Notes under the pieces: generated by a model
Seen by the model: only the letters and a program-made list of their open reading frames with translations
The model's database searches: none
What the model was told of the DNA's origin: nothing
From: an uncultured Pseudobutyrivibrio sp.
Lineage (GTDB): Bacteria; Bacillota; Clostridia; Lachnospirales; Lachnospiraceae
NCBI GenBank assembly: GCA_900546435.1
Contig: URCQ01000008.1
Location: forward strand, 1 to 64,000
Direction of reading: 5' to 3'
Length of the DNA: 64,000 nt
Shown: in pieces, positions 42,719-51,515 of the stretch
How the letters are laid out: every line of letters begins with the position of its first letter
Numbering within the stretch: the first letter of the stretch is position 1
Program-made: the position numbers and the translations under genes

Positions 42719-44407
42719 ATGAATGGATTAGTTATTATTTTAATTGGAATGGTAGCACTTGGAGCAGGCTACTTGTTTTACGGACGATGGCTGGCAAACA
42801 GATGGGGCATTGACCCTAAGGCAAAGACGCCGGCATACACACATGAGGATGGAGAAGATTTTGTTCCATCTTCTAAATTTACCGTATTTTCACATCAGTT
42901 TTCATCCATCGCAGGTGCAGGTCCTGTCACCGGACCAATTCTTGCTTCAGTATTTGGATGGGTGCCGGTGCTTCTCTGGTTGATTGTAGGTGGACTTTTC
43001 TTTGGAGCCGTTCAGGACTTTGGTGCGCTGTATGCTTCTGTGAAAAATGAAGGAAAATCCATGGGTATGATCATTGAAAAATACATTGGAAAAACAGGGC
43101 GAAAATTATTTATGCTGTTCTGTTGGTTATTTACTCTTTTGGTTATTGCTGCCTTTACGGATATGGTGGCAGGAACCTTTGTAGGAAAAGGTGTTGCAGA
43201 TATGAGTAAAATGACATCCTATGCAGATGCAGCAGCAGCTTCTATTTCGATGTTGTTTATCGTTGTTGCTATTATATTTGGGCTGATTCAAAAAGCAGTA
43301 GGCAATATGAACGAGTGGGTTAGAGCTGTTGTGGCTATTGTTCTTTTGGTTGGCATGTTTTTCGTGGGTATGCACTTCCCGATCTATGCAACCAAAAATG
43401 CATGGATTTATATTATTATGGCATATTTGTTTTTGGCATCGGTCATGCCAATGTGGCTTTTGATGCAACCGAGAGATTATATGACAACATTTATGCTTCT
43501 TGGTATGATGATTGGCGCAGTCGTTGGTGTTGTTGTTGCACATCCGACAATGCAATTGAACGCCTTCAATGGATTTGAAGTAAACGGAAGTTATCTGTTC
43601 CCGACACTGTTTGTAACGATTGCCTGCGGTGCAGTATCCGGATTTCATAGTCTGGTATCTTCCGGAACCTCGTCAAAAACGATCAGCAATGAAAAAGATA
43701 TGCCAATGGTAGGGTATGGCGCAATGGTAGTGGAATCCCTGTTAGGAATTGTGGCACTTGTTGTTGTAGGAGCTGTTGCCGTGGGTGGCACAAAACCAGA
43801 TGGAACACCATTTTCTATCTTTTCTGCCGGTGTTGCAGGATTTTTGGAGAAATTAGGATTACCGGTACAGGTTGCAACCGTATTTATGACGATGTGTGTA
43901 TCAGCACTGGCACTGACTTCATTGGATTCCGTAGCAAGAATCGGTCGTATGTCATTTCAGGAATTATTTTTAGGAGATACAACAGATTCTACAAAGATGC
44001 CGGTATGGCAGAAAATTCTGACCAATAAATATTTTGCGACGGTGATTACGCTGTTCTTTGGATACTTATTAACGCTGGGTGGATATAATAACGTATGGCC
44101 GTTGTTTGGCTCAGCAAACCAGTTATTAGCCGCTTTGGTTTTGATCGCACTTTCTGTATTTTTAAAGACGACAGGAAGGACGGGCTGGACATTATATGCG
44201 CCAATGTTTATTATGTTAGCAGTAACATTTACGGCACTGATTCAAAAAACAATCGGACTTGTTGCAAATATTGCCAATGGACAGGCAACGTTCCTTGTTG
44301 ATGGTTTACAGTTTATTGTAGCTATTCTTTTGATGGTTCTGGGTGTGTGTGTTGCGTTTAGCTGTTTGGAAAAATTATTTGGCGCAAAGGAAAAGACACA
44401 GGCATAA
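42719..44407 (+). CDS. cstA: Carbon starvation protein A family transporter
   Basis: A 562-residue CstA-family membrane protein with more than a dozen hydrophobic segments. Family hallmarks are GRWLANRWGIDP, HQFSSIAGAGPVTGPI near residues 58-75, the VSSGTSSKTI segment near 320, and SLDSVARIGRM. CstA-type proteins import peptides or pyruvate. The T-box in its leader suggests that here the protein supplies a particular amino acid, perhaps as peptides; this is inference. The ATG at 42719 has GGGAGAAAG upstream. The gamma carbonic anhydrase-like gene follows after 23 bases. Confidence 0.93.
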   Translation: MNGLVIILIGMVALGAGYLFYGRWLANRWGIDPKAKTPAYTHEDGEDFVPSSKFTVFSHQFSSIAGAGPVTGPILASVFGWVPVLLWLIVGGLFFGAVQDFGALYASVKNEGKSMGMIIEKYIGKTGRKLFMLFCWLFTLLVIAAFTDMVAGTFVGKGVADMSKMTSYADAAAASISMLFIVVAIIFGLIQKAVGNMNEWVRAVVAIVLLVGMFFVGMHFPIYATKNAWIYIIMAYLFLASVMPMWLLMQPRDYMTTFMLLGMMIGAVVGVVVAHPTMQLNAFNGFEVNGSYLFPTLFVTIACGAVSGFHSLVSSGTSSKTISNEKDMPMVGYGAMVVESLLGIVALVVVGAVAVGGTKPDGTPFSIFSAGVAGFLEKLGLPVQVATVFMTMCVSALALTSLDSVARIGRMSFQELFLGDTTDSTKMPVWQKILTNKYFATVITLFFGYLLTLGGYNNVWPLFGSANQLLAALVLIALSVFLKTTGRTGWTLYAPMFIMLAVTFTALIQKTIGLVANIANGQATFLVDGLQFIVAILLMVLGVCVAFSCLEKLFGAKEKTQA

Positions 44408-44430
44408 TCCTTTGCAAAAAGGAGCAGAGT

Positions 44431-44943
44431 ATGGAGAAACAATGGTATGCGGCTGATACAGCCGTAATGGTGGGAGATATTACAGTGGCTGAAAATGTCA
44501 GTGTATGGCATCATGCAACACTCCGTGCCGATACGGCAGCACTTGTTATAGGAAAAGATAGCAATGTGCAGGATAATGTATGTATCCATGCGGGAGATGG
44601 ATATCCGGTGACACTCGGAGAACAAGTCACCATTGGTCATAGTGCTGTGATTCATGGCTGTACGATAGATGACAACACGATTGTTGGCATGGGTGCCATT
44701 GTTTTAAATGGTGCGCATATTGGTAAGAACTGTTTAATCGGTGCAGGAGCGCTCATTACGCAAGGAATGGAAATTCCAGAGGGCAGTCTTGCCTTTGGCA
44801 ATCCAGCGAAGGTCATTCGATTGTTAACGGAGGAAGAAATTTTACATAATAAGGAAAATGCACTGCATTATATAAAAGCAGGCAGAGAACAATTAATAGA
44901 AAAAGATGTGAAGACATGGAATGAATCCCACACAAACTCCTAA
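44431..44943 (+). CDS. Gamma-class carbonic anhydrase family protein
   Basis: A 170-residue left-handed beta-helix protein of the gamma carbonic anhydrase/YrdA family, with many hexapeptide repeats. Zinc-ligand histidines are visible in CIHAGDGYP and TIGHSAVIHGC. Members hydrate CO2 or act as ferripyochelin-binding-like proteins of unclear activity. AAGGAGCAG precedes the ATG. It sits on the cstA transcript and is ended by a strong terminator at 44957-45005. Confidence 0.92.
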   Translation: MEKQWYAADTAVMVGDITVAENVSVWHHATLRADTAALVIGKDSNVQDNVCIHAGDGYPVTLGEQVTIGHSAVIHGCTIDDNTIVGMGAIVLNGAHIGKNCLIGAGALITQGMEIPEGSLAFGNPAKVIRLLTEEEILHNKENALHYIKAGREQLIEKDVKTWNESHTNS

Positions 44944-44956
44944 GAGAACGTGGGGA

Positions 44957-45005
44957 TAGAACTGCTTCTTGTGAATTTTGAAACAGGAAGCAGTTCTATT
45001 TTTTG
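44957..45005 (+). terminator. Strong intrinsic terminator
   Basis: TAGAACTGCTTC (44957-44968) pairs perfectly with GAAGCAGTTCTA (44987-44998), followed by seven Ts. Confidence 0.92.
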
Positions 45006-45016
45006 CCAATATCCTA

Positions 45017-45045
45017 TTGACACGATAGGAATAGTAGACTATAAT
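45017..45045 (+). promoter_or_regulatory. Perfect sigma-A promoter of the leader peptide/ABC transporter operon
   Basis: TTGACA (45017-45022), a 17-base spacer and TATAAT (45040-45045) match the consensus at every base. CCTAT (45013-45017) and ATAGG (45025-45029) form a dyad over the -35 box, a possible operator. A promoter this strong implies control elsewhere, for instance in the leader that follows. Confidence 0.85.
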
Positions 45046-45077
45046 CGGGAACATCAATAAAAAAGGAGGCGCATGGG

Positions 45078-45152
45078 ATGATGCTAGGCAAAAAGATCAT
45101 GCGATGTATGTGCTTGAAACGTAACAACAAAGCATGCTTCTGCGTAGAATAG
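45078..45152 (+). CDS. Cysteine-rich leader peptide (24 residues)
   Basis: A short frame of 24 codons under the perfect promoter and ahead of an amino acid ABC importer. AAAAGGAGG (45061-45069) lies eight bases before the ATG. The peptide has four cysteines in two C-x-C pairs, RCMC at residues 9-12 and ACFC at 19-22, and ends in VE before TAG. This density is far above chance and matches the logic of leader peptides whose ribosome stalls when one amino acid is scarce. The first pair overlaps bases (45109-45115) that can pair with 45130-45136. The idea that cysteine supply is sensed here is inference; a metal-binding peptide is another possibility. Confidence 0.65.
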   Translation: MMLGKKIMRCMCLKRNNKACFCVE

Positions 45153-45200
45153 ATAAAGGAAAAAGTAAATACAAAAAGATGATGAAAAGGAGAACGTAAC

Positions 45201-46094
45201 ATGAAGAATTTGAAAATAAAGAAACTATTAGCGTTGGCAATCGCCGGTGTATTAAGTGTTGGCCTTGTGGCATGTGGAAGTTCTGATGCCGATGGCGCGA
45301 AGACAGATGCAGCAGCTGGATCAGAAGACAGTGCTTCAGGCACATATCGTACATTGGAAGATATCAAGAAAGATGGAACCATTAACATTGGTGTGTTTTC
45401 TGATAAAAATCCGTTTGGCTATGTGGATGAAAATGGAGAATATCAAGGCTATGATGTATACTTCGCAAATCGTTTGGCAAAAGATTTAGGTGTGAAAGTT
45501 AACTTTGTATCAACAGAAGCTGCAAACCGTATCGAATATTTACAGACAGGTAAGGTGGATGTTATTTTGGCAAACTTTACTGTGACAGAAGAAAGAGCAC
45601 AGGAAGTTGACTTTGCACTCCCTTATATGAACGTGTCTATTGGTGTTGTATCAAGAGAGAATCATGTAGTCAAGAGCCTGGATAACTGGAATAAAGATGA
45701 TTCGATTATTGTTATTTCCGGAACAACAGCAGAGACATATCTGACAGAAAATTATCCGGATATTCCATTGCAGAAATTTGACTCCTATGCAACAGCGAAA
45801 GAGGCATTTCAGAACGGAACCGGTGTTGCATGGGCAAACGATAACACAGAAGTAATTGCATTTTCTTTGCAGAACAAAGGTTATGTTGTTGGTATTTCAT
45901 CTACCGGCGGTAATGATACCATTGCCCCAGCCGTTACCAAGGGAAACAAGGAATTACTTGACTGGATTAACAGCGAAATTGAAACACTGGGTCAGGAAAA
46001 CTTTTTCCATAAGGATTATGAAGAAACATTGGTTGATACGTATGGAACAGAATATGAAGACAGTCTTGTTGTAGAAGGCGGTAAGACAGAATAA
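45201..46094 (+). CDS. Polar amino acid ABC transporter, substrate-binding lipoprotein
   Basis: A 297-residue solute-binding protein of family 3. The N-terminus is a lipoprotein signal: charged KNLKIKK, hydrophobic LLALAIAGVLSVG and lipobox LVAC, with the cysteine to be lipidated. After a Ser/Asp/Ala-rich linker the mature domain shows INIGVFSDKNPFGYVDENGEYQGYDV and FTVTEERAQEVDFALPY, both typical of amino acid binders. The substrate is not certain, but the cysteine-rich leader peptide upstream suggests cystine or cysteine. AAAGGAGAACG precedes the ATG. Permease and ATPase genes follow in one operon. Confidence 0.93.
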   Translation: MKNLKIKKLLALAIAGVLSVGLVACGSSDADGAKTDAAAGSEDSASGTYRTLEDIKKDGTINIGVFSDKNPFGYVDENGEYQGYDVYFANRLAKDLGVKVNFVSTEAANRIEYLQTGKVDVILANFTVTEERAQEVDFALPYMNVSIGVVSRENHVVKSLDNWNKDDSIIVISGTTAETYLTENYPDIPLQKFDSYATAKEAFQNGTGVAWANDNTEVIAFSLQNKGYVVGISSTGGNDTIAPAVTKGNKELLDWINSEIETLGQENFFHKDYEETLVDTYGTEYEDSLVVEGGKTE

Positions 46095-46144
46095 ATACCG
46101 GAACAACCGCATTAAATATTTTTTGGAAAGGAGGAAGCAATACC

Positions 46145-46804
46145 ATGGACATCGCATTTATTACAAAATATCTGCCAATGTATGAAAAAGCAGCGATACT
46201 GACAGTAAAAATCGGCTTTATAGGTATTGCTTTTGCCATTCTGGTGGGACTCTTCTGTGCGATTGTACAATATCAGAAGATTCCAATTGTGCGGCAGCTG
46301 GTTATGGTTTATATCGAGATCAGCCGTAACACACCTTTGTTGGTGCAGTTGTTTTTTCTCTATTATGGTTTCCCTAAAATAGGTATTGCATTACAGCCAG
46401 AGTCATGTGGAGTTGTTGGATTGGCATTTCTTGGAGGAAGCTATATGGCGGAGGCTTTTCGAAGCGGATTAGAATCCGTGGCTGTTATTCAGCGTGAAAG
46501 TGCCTTGAGTCTTGGAATGAAACCATTACAGGTCATGTGTTATATTGTGCTGCCACAAGCAGTGTCCATCAGCATTCCGGCATTCGTGGCAAATGTAATC
46601 TTCTTACTAAAGGAGACAAGTGTATTTAGTGCTATTAGCCTGATGGATCTCATGTTTACAGCGAAAGATCTGATAGGACTTTACTATAAGACGACGGAGA
46701 GTTTGTTTCTTTTAGTGATATTTTATATGCTGATTTTACTGCCGGTTTCTTTGTTTGGATCATGGCTGGAAAGGAGAGTGCGCTATGCTGGATTTGGGGA
46801 TTGA
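46145..46804 (+). CDS. Polar amino acid ABC transporter permease 1
   Basis: A 219-residue HisMQ-type permease with about five membrane segments. The segment EISRNTPLLVQLFFLYYG and the EAA loop (ALSLGMKPLQVMCYIVLPQA) are standard for polar amino acid importers. It would pair with the second permease to form the membrane channel. GGAGGAAGC precedes the ATG. Its last 20 bases overlap the next gene. Confidence 0.94.
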   Translation: MDIAFITKYLPMYEKAAILTVKIGFIGIAFAILVGLFCAIVQYQKIPIVRQLVMVYIEISRNTPLLVQLFFLYYGFPKIGIALQPESCGVVGLAFLGGSYMAEAFRSGLESVAVIQRESALSLGMKPLQVMCYIVLPQAVSISIPAFVANVIFLLKETSVFSAISLMDLMFTAKDLIGLYYKTTESLFLLVIFYMLILLPVSLFGSWLERRVRYAGFGD

Positions 46805-47465
46805 TGTTCTCTTTAAAGGAACCAATATGTTGCGGCTCTTAACCGGTCTGTGGGTGGCGATGAAAATCAGTCTGGTTTCCATTCTTATTAGCTTGCCACT
46901 AGGTGTGTTGGCAGGAGCGTTGATGACGATAAAAAACCGCGTGATAAAAGCAATTTTTCGAATCTATCTGGAATTTATCCGCATTATGCCGCAGCTAGTG
47001 CTACTGTTTATTGTTTATTTTGGTACAACGCGCGCTCTGGGCTGGAATTTATCGGGCGAAGCTGCATCCATTATTGTGTTTGTGCTGTGGGGAACAGCTG
47101 AGATGGGTGATCTGGTAAGAGGAGCACTGATCAGCATTCCAAAACATCAGTATGAAAGCAGCGAGGCATTGGGATTATCTAAGCGCCAGACGTATGTGTA
47201 CATCATCATACCGCAGACTATACAACGATTGATACCGTTGTCAATCAATCTGATCACACGTATGATTAAGACGACTAGTTTAGTGCTTATGATAGGTGTT
47301 GTAGAGATGTTAAAGGTGGCGCAGCAAATCATTGAAGCAAATCGAATGACCAGTCCGAATGCGGCATTTGGCGTGTTTCTTATTGTTTTTATTTTATATT
47401 TTCTGGTATGCTGGCCAATCAGTATGTTGGCGGGATATTTGGAGAAAAAGTGGAGAGTAGCGTAG
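46785..47465 (+). CDS. Polar amino acid ABC transporter permease 2
   Basis: A 226-residue HisMQ-type permease, partner of the preceding one. [18 protein letters not shown] and the EAA loop ([21 protein letters not shown]) are present. The ATG at 46785 has AAGGAGAG upstream and overlaps the first permease gene by 20 bases; an open frame begins earlier but without a ribosome site. Confidence 0.94.
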   Translation: MLDLGIDVLFKGTNMLRLLTGLWVAMKISLVSILISLPLGVLAGALMTIKNRVIKAIFRIYLEFIRIMPQLVLLFIVYFGTTRALGWNLSGEAASIIVFVLWGTAEMGDLVRGALISIPKHQYESSEALGLSKRQTYVYIIIPQTIQRLIPLSINLITRMIKTTSLVLMIGVVEMLKVAQQIIEANRMTSPNAAFGVFLIVFILYFLVCWPISMLAGYLEKKWRVA

Positions 47466-47484
47466 GCAAAAAGGAGGCAGTAAA

Positions 47485-48219
47485 GTGGCAGAGACATTGC
47501 TCCAGGTAAAGAATCTGGTAAAAGAATATGGTGAAACGCGCATATTAGATGGTGTGAACCTTGATATTGCATGGGGAGAAGTTGTCGTTGTAGTCGGACC
47601 AAGTGGCTGTGGCAAAAGTACTTTACTGCGCTGCATCAATGCGCTAGAACCTATACAGGGCGGTCAGGTGCTTCTGGAAGGTGAGGCGGTTGGAAGGGAT
47701 CATCTGGAGGAATTGCGCCAGAAAATAGGCATGGTTTTCCAAAGTTATGACCTTTTTCCACATTTGCGTGTGTTAGATAATATCACGATTGCTCCTATAA
47801 AGGTACAAAAAAGGGAAAAAGAAGAGGTACAGGCAGAGGCAAAAGAACTGCTTTCGCGCGTTGGTTTGGGCGATAAAGCAAGTAGTTATCCGAGGCAGTT
47901 GTCAGGGGGACAGAAACAAAGAGTTGCTATTGTGCGTGCTCTTTGTATGCATCCGGAAATACTACTTTTTGATGAAGTGACGGCTGCACTGGATCCGGAG
48001 ATGGTGCGTGAGGTGCTGGATGTTATGCTTGATTTGGCAAAACAGGGAAGAACAATGATTATTGTGACCCATGAAATGCAGTTTGCAAAGGCGGTTGCAG
48101 ATAAGATTGTTTTTATAGATCAGGGGAAAATTCTGGAGGAAGCAACCCCGGAGGAATTTTTTACAAACCCGAAGACAGAACGTGCAAAACAGTTTTTAAA
48201 TGTATTTGCATTTGAATAA
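47485..48219 (+). CDS. Polar amino acid ABC transporter ATP-binding protein
   Basis: A 244-residue ABC ATPase. Walker A is GPSGCGKST (residues 38-46), the Q loop follows in [11 protein letters not shown], the signature is LSGGQKQR, and Walker B is [13 protein letters not shown]. The H loop is in IVTHEM. It powers the importer encoded just upstream. The start is GTG at 47485 with AAGGAGG before it. A hairpin shared with the convergent gene follows. Confidence 0.96.
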   Translation: MAETLLQVKNLVKEYGETRILDGVNLDIAWGEVVVVVGPSGCGKSTLLRCINALEPIQGGQVLLEGEAVGRDHLEELRQKIGMVFQSYDLFPHLRVLDNITIAPIKVQKREKEEVQAEAKELLSRVGLGDKASSYPRQLSGGQKQRVAIVRALCMHPEILLFDEVTAALDPEMVREVLDVMLDLAKQGRTMIIVTHEMQFAKAVADKIVFIDQGKILEEATPEEFFTNPKTERAKQFLNVFAFE

Positions 48220-48238
48220 GCCAAAATCGTATGTCAAT

Positions 48239-48308
48239 AAAAAGAGCTACCGGTTATGGCAGGTATCTGATTTACAGAATCTGACCGATGAAACGGATAG
48301 CTCTTTTT
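48239..48308. terminator. Bidirectional terminator between convergent genes
   Basis: AAAAAGAGCTA (48239-48249) and TAGCTCTTTTT (48298-48308) are perfect arms with A-runs and T-runs on both sides. The 48-base loop can fold further. It ends the ABC transporter operon and the minus-strand gene at 48321-48797. Confidence 0.7.
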
Positions 48309-48320
48309 CATTTACTTATG

Positions 48321-48797
48321 TTATTTCAGTACATTGATTCCAACTGCGGAAAGGAAACCGATGATGATGCCGGCAAGAAGAACGCCGCACATAACGGAGA
48401 TCGTGCTTTTTTTAAAATCCATATCAAGGAAGGAAGCAGCAAGTGTGCCGGTCCATGCACCAGTACCTGGAAGCGGAATGCCTACAAAAAGAAGTAGTGC
48501 TACATAAAGACCACGACCAGCTTTTGCCTGTAATTTTTCGCCACCTCTATGTCCTTTTTTCAGACACCAGGTAAAGAAACCACCGATGATTGGCTTATCA
48601 GCGCCCCATTCCAAAACTTTTCTTGCAAAGAAGAAAATGATGGGAACCGGAAGCATATTACCAATGATAGATATGATATATGCCTGAAGAAGTGGAACCG
48701 GTGGGTTGCACAGAAGCGTTCCGTAAGGGATCGCACCTCTCAGTTCCACGATAGGAACCATAGAAATAAAAAATGTAATTAAATAGCTTTTTAACAT
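48321..48797 (-). CDS. Small multidrug export protein family (COG2426-like)
   Basis: A 158-residue membrane protein with about four hydrophobic segments. VPIVELRGAIPYG near residues 14-26 and LLFVGIPLPGTGAWTGTLAA near 102-121 are the conserved motifs of the putative small multidrug export family, distantly related to the DedA group. The true substrate is unknown. GGAGGATAT precedes the ATG at 48797. It is convergent with the ABC transporter operon. Confidence 0.85.
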   Translation of the reverse strand: MLKSYLITFFISMVPIVELRGAIPYGTLLCNPPVPLLQAYIISIIGNMLPVPIIFFFARKVLEWGADKPIIGGFFTWCLKKGHRGGEKLQAKAGRGLYVALLLFVGIPLPGTGAWTGTLAASFLDMDFKKSTISVMCGVLLAGIIIGFLSAVGINVLK

Positions 48798-48840
48798 TAT
48801 ATCCTCCTAAAAATGCTTAACTACGTAAATGATATATGAT

Positions 48841-48928
48841 AAGGCGAAAGTTTGCAATGATTTTTGTGATTGACAGGTAAAATGAAGTGCTTATAATTGC
48901 GATGAAATAAAAGGCGAAACATTGCAAT
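48841..48928 (+). promoter_or_regulatory. xpaC-telA promoter flanked by two operator-like direct repeats
   Basis: TTGACA (48870-48875), a 16-base spacer and TATAAT (48892-48897) form a near-perfect promoter. AAGGCGAAAGTTTGCAAT (48841-48858) lies upstream and AAGGCGAAACATTGCAAT (48911-48928) downstream, matching at 16 of 18 bases with a 70-base offset. ATGATATA (48830-48837) is mirrored by TATATCAT (48943-48950) outside them. Paired sites around a promoter suit a repressor that loops the DNA. Confidence 0.6.
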
Positions 48929-48988
48929 TTCAGACGCTTTCGTATATCATAAAACTAGATTTTTATGGTATGCGGAGGCGTTCTTTTT

Positions 48989-50275
48989 ATGGCAGAAAAA
49001 GGTTGGGATGAATTAGGTGAAGAATTAAAAGATGCGGTAAATGATGCAGTCAATAGCGGTGATTTTGGAGATTTGGCAAATTCCATTGGTGATATGGTAA
49101 ATGGAGCTTTATTTCATCTGGGAAAAGATGTGTCTTCCTCTATGCGTGATGCTTCCCAAAGATCACAGGATATAGGCCGTATGGCAGGAAACGCAGGTCG
49201 TATGGCGGGTGACATGGGACGCATGGCTGGCAATATGGGAAGAGTCTTTGGTGAAGCGGCAGCACAGATGGCTGGCGGTATGGCACAGATGGCTGGAAAT
49301 ATGACCGCTCGTCAGCAGGCAGATATGGCAGCAGGGCAAGGTTTGCCATTGTACGACAAACACCCGGCAAAGGCATCGTGCGTTGTTATGATGGCACTTG
49401 GATATCCACTGATGGGGCTGGGAATTTTCTTTAGCGCGGTTTTTGCATTTTGTGTTGCGGTTGCAGGTGCTTATTTTGTGGCACCACTTGTGATTTTTAT
49501 TATGATGGCTATTGCCGGAATTGCGCTTGGTGTCAGCGGCACGAAAAAATTTAAGATGCTGGGAAGATTCTCTAAATATACGTATCGTCTGGAGGAACAC
49601 GCTTATGTGGCAGTGTCCGATTTGGCAAACAAAGTAGGAAAATCTGTTGCATTTACGATGAAGGATCTGGAAAAAATGATCCGGCAGCACCTTTTTTATC
49701 AGGCGCATCTGGATTATGAGAACAATTATCTGATTTTGTCGGACCGCACATATGAACAATATAAGATGGCGCGGGAAGATTACAGAAAAGAGCAGGAAGA
49801 AAAGAAAGCTAAAGAAGCGGAAGAAGGTCAGTTGCCGGAAGAATGCCGGGCATTGATTGCCGAAGGACAGCGTTATGTTGCGCACATCAGGGAATGCAAC
49901 GATGCCATTCCGGGAGAAGAGATTTCTAAAAAACTTGATACGATGGAACAGCTGGTGCAGCGAATTTTTGATGAGGTCAAGCGGCATCCGGAAGTGGCAG
50001 GTGCTCTCCACAAGATGATGGAATATTACCTGCCAATGACAGAAAAATTACTGGATTCCTACCGGGAATTAGATGCGCAGCCTGTGGCAGGAGATAATGT
50101 AATCAAGACAAAGAAAGAAATCGAAGATGCTGTGGATTCTTTAAATGTGGCATTTGAAAAACTTTTGGATAGTCTTTTTGCAGACCGGGCATGGGATATA
50201 TCTTCAGATATTTCGGTACTCAATACGATGCTTGCACAAGAGGGACTCAAAGAAAGCGATTTTGATCAGAAGTAA
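48989..50275 (+). CDS. xpaC: XpaC family protein (5-bromo-4-chloroindolyl phosphate hydrolysis family)
   Basis: A 428-residue XpaC-like protein. Residues 62-105 carry short repeats of the form GRMAGxx and QMAGxM, glycine- and methionine-rich. Two membrane segments follow (about 132-155 and 158-182), and then a C-terminal cytoplasmic region with coiled-coil stretches (YKMAREDYRKEQEEKKAKE). XpaC genes are usually next to telA genes, as here, and are linked to envelope or toxic-anion stress; the name comes from an observed phosphatase-like phenotype. The ATG at 48989 has GGAGGCG eight bases upstream. It has its own regulated promoter. Confidence 0.85.
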   Translation: MAEKGWDELGEELKDAVNDAVNSGDFGDLANSIGDMVNGALFHLGKDVSSSMRDASQRSQDIGRMAGNAGRMAGDMGRMAGNMGRVFGEAAAQMAGGMAQMAGNMTARQQADMAAGQGLPLYDKHPAKASCVVMMALGYPLMGLGIFFSAVFAFCVAVAGAYFVAPLVIFIMMAIAGIALGVSGTKKFKMLGRFSKYTYRLEEHAYVAVSDLANKVGKSVAFTMKDLEKMIRQHLFYQAHLDYENNYLILSDRTYEQYKMAREDYRKEQEEKKAKEAEEGQLPEECRALIAEGQRYVAHIRECNDAIPGEEISKKLDTMEQLVQRIFDEVKRHPEVAGALHKMMEYYLPMTEKLLDSYRELDAQPVAGDNVIKTKKEIEDAVDSLNVAFEKLLDSLFADRAWDISSDISVLNTMLAQEGLKESDFDQK

Positions 50276-50341
50276 ATTGGCATGCAAAGAGGAAACATTC
50301 CATTTGTATGTGATAATAAAACATAGACAAGGAGAAGAGAC

Positions 50342-51514
50342 ATGGAAGAAGAATTCAAGGATTTTACAGTAACACCAACACTTACATTTGGGGAAACACC
50401 GGATGCACAGGAGTTGCCAAGTACGCAGTCTGCGGCAGGAGATGTGATGCAGACCGCATCACAGGTGACGAATGATCCTGCATTTAGTGAGAATCAGCTG
50501 ACCCCGGAAGAAAAGAAAATGGTTGATGATTTTTCAAAAAAAATCGATCTTCATAATTCACAGGCAATTTTAGAGTATGGTGTGGGTACGCAGAAAAAAA
50601 TGGCAGATTTTTCCGAAGGTGCATTGAAAAATGTACGCACCAAAGACATGGGCGAAGTAGGAGATATGTTGTCTGGGCTTGTATCCGAATTGAAGAGCTT
50701 TGAGATTACAGAAGAAGATAAAGGACTTTTTGGACTTTTCAAGAAATCAGCAAACAAAGTAACAGGATTAAAGGCAAAATATGATAAGACAGAGACAAAC
50801 GTTAATCATGTATGTGAAGCTTTGGAAAAGCATCAGATGACATTGATGAAAGACATTGCTTTGTTAGATAGAATGTATGATGCAAACCTGGCATATTTTA
50901 AAGAACTGTCTATGTATATCATTGCAGGCAAACAAAAGTTAGAAGAAGTCAGAACCGGGGAACTTGTAGCGGCACAGGCAAAGGCGCAGGCAAGTAATTT
51001 GCCGGAAGATGCACAGGCTGCAAAGGATATTGAAGCAATGTGCGACCGCTTTGAGAAAAAAATCCATGATCTGGAATTGACACGTATGATTTCCATTCAG
51101 ACAGCACCTCAGATTCGTCTGGTACAGAACAATGACACCATGATGGCTGAAAAGATACAGTCAACGATTGTAAATACCATTCCATTATGGAAGAGCCAGA
51201 TGGTGCTTGCACTTGGTATTGAGCATTCCAATCAGGCGGCAAAGGCACAAAGAGAAGTGACCGATGTGACAAACGATCTTTTGAAAAAGAATGCAGATTT
51301 GTTAAAAACAGCCTCTGTTGAGACAGCTAAGGAATCTGAGCGTGGCATTGTAGATATGGAAACACTGCAGCATACAAATGAAACATTGATTGCTACCTTT
51401 GATGAAGTGATGCAGATTCAGGCAGATGGACGCGCAAAGAGACAGGCGGCAGAGCAGGAAATGCAGCGCTTGGAAACAGAACTCAAGAATAAGATGTTGG
51501 AAGTCCGGGGATAA
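50342..51514 (+). CDS. telA: Toxic anion resistance protein TelA family
   Basis: A 390-residue, soluble, mostly helical TelA protein. Typical segments include SKKIDLHNSQAILEYGVGTQKKMADFSE near residues 61-88, FKKSANKVTGLKAKYDKTE, and RMISIQTAPQIRLVQNNDTMMAEKIQSTI near 245-275, which is the family core. TelA proteins were named for tellurite resistance but act in general envelope-stress or phage/antibiotic tolerance with XpaC. AGGAGAAG precedes the ATG. It follows the xpaC gene by 66 bases and leads directly into the phosphodiesterase gene. Confidence 0.94.
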   Translation: MEEEFKDFTVTPTLTFGETPDAQELPSTQSAAGDVMQTASQVTNDPAFSENQLTPEEKKMVDDFSKKIDLHNSQAILEYGVGTQKKMADFSEGALKNVRTKDMGEVGDMLSGLVSELKSFEITEEDKGLFGLFKKSANKVTGLKAKYDKTETNVNHVCEALEKHQMTLMKDIALLDRMYDANLAYFKELSMYIIAGKQKLEEVRTGELVAAQAKAQASNLPEDAQAAKDIEAMCDRFEKKIHDLELTRMISIQTAPQIRLVQNNDTMMAEKIQSTIVNTIPLWKSQMVLALGIEHSNQAAKAQREVTDVTNDLLKKNADLLKTASVETAKESERGIVDMETLQHTNETLIATFDEVMQIQADGRAKRQAAEQEMQRLETELKNKMLEVRG

Positions 51515-51515
51515 A

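Noticed and set aside
49163..50011. 282-codon minus-strand open frame opposite xpaC
   Set aside because: Composition is an artefact of the codon use of xpaC (His/Cys/Phe-rich), and it matches no domain.
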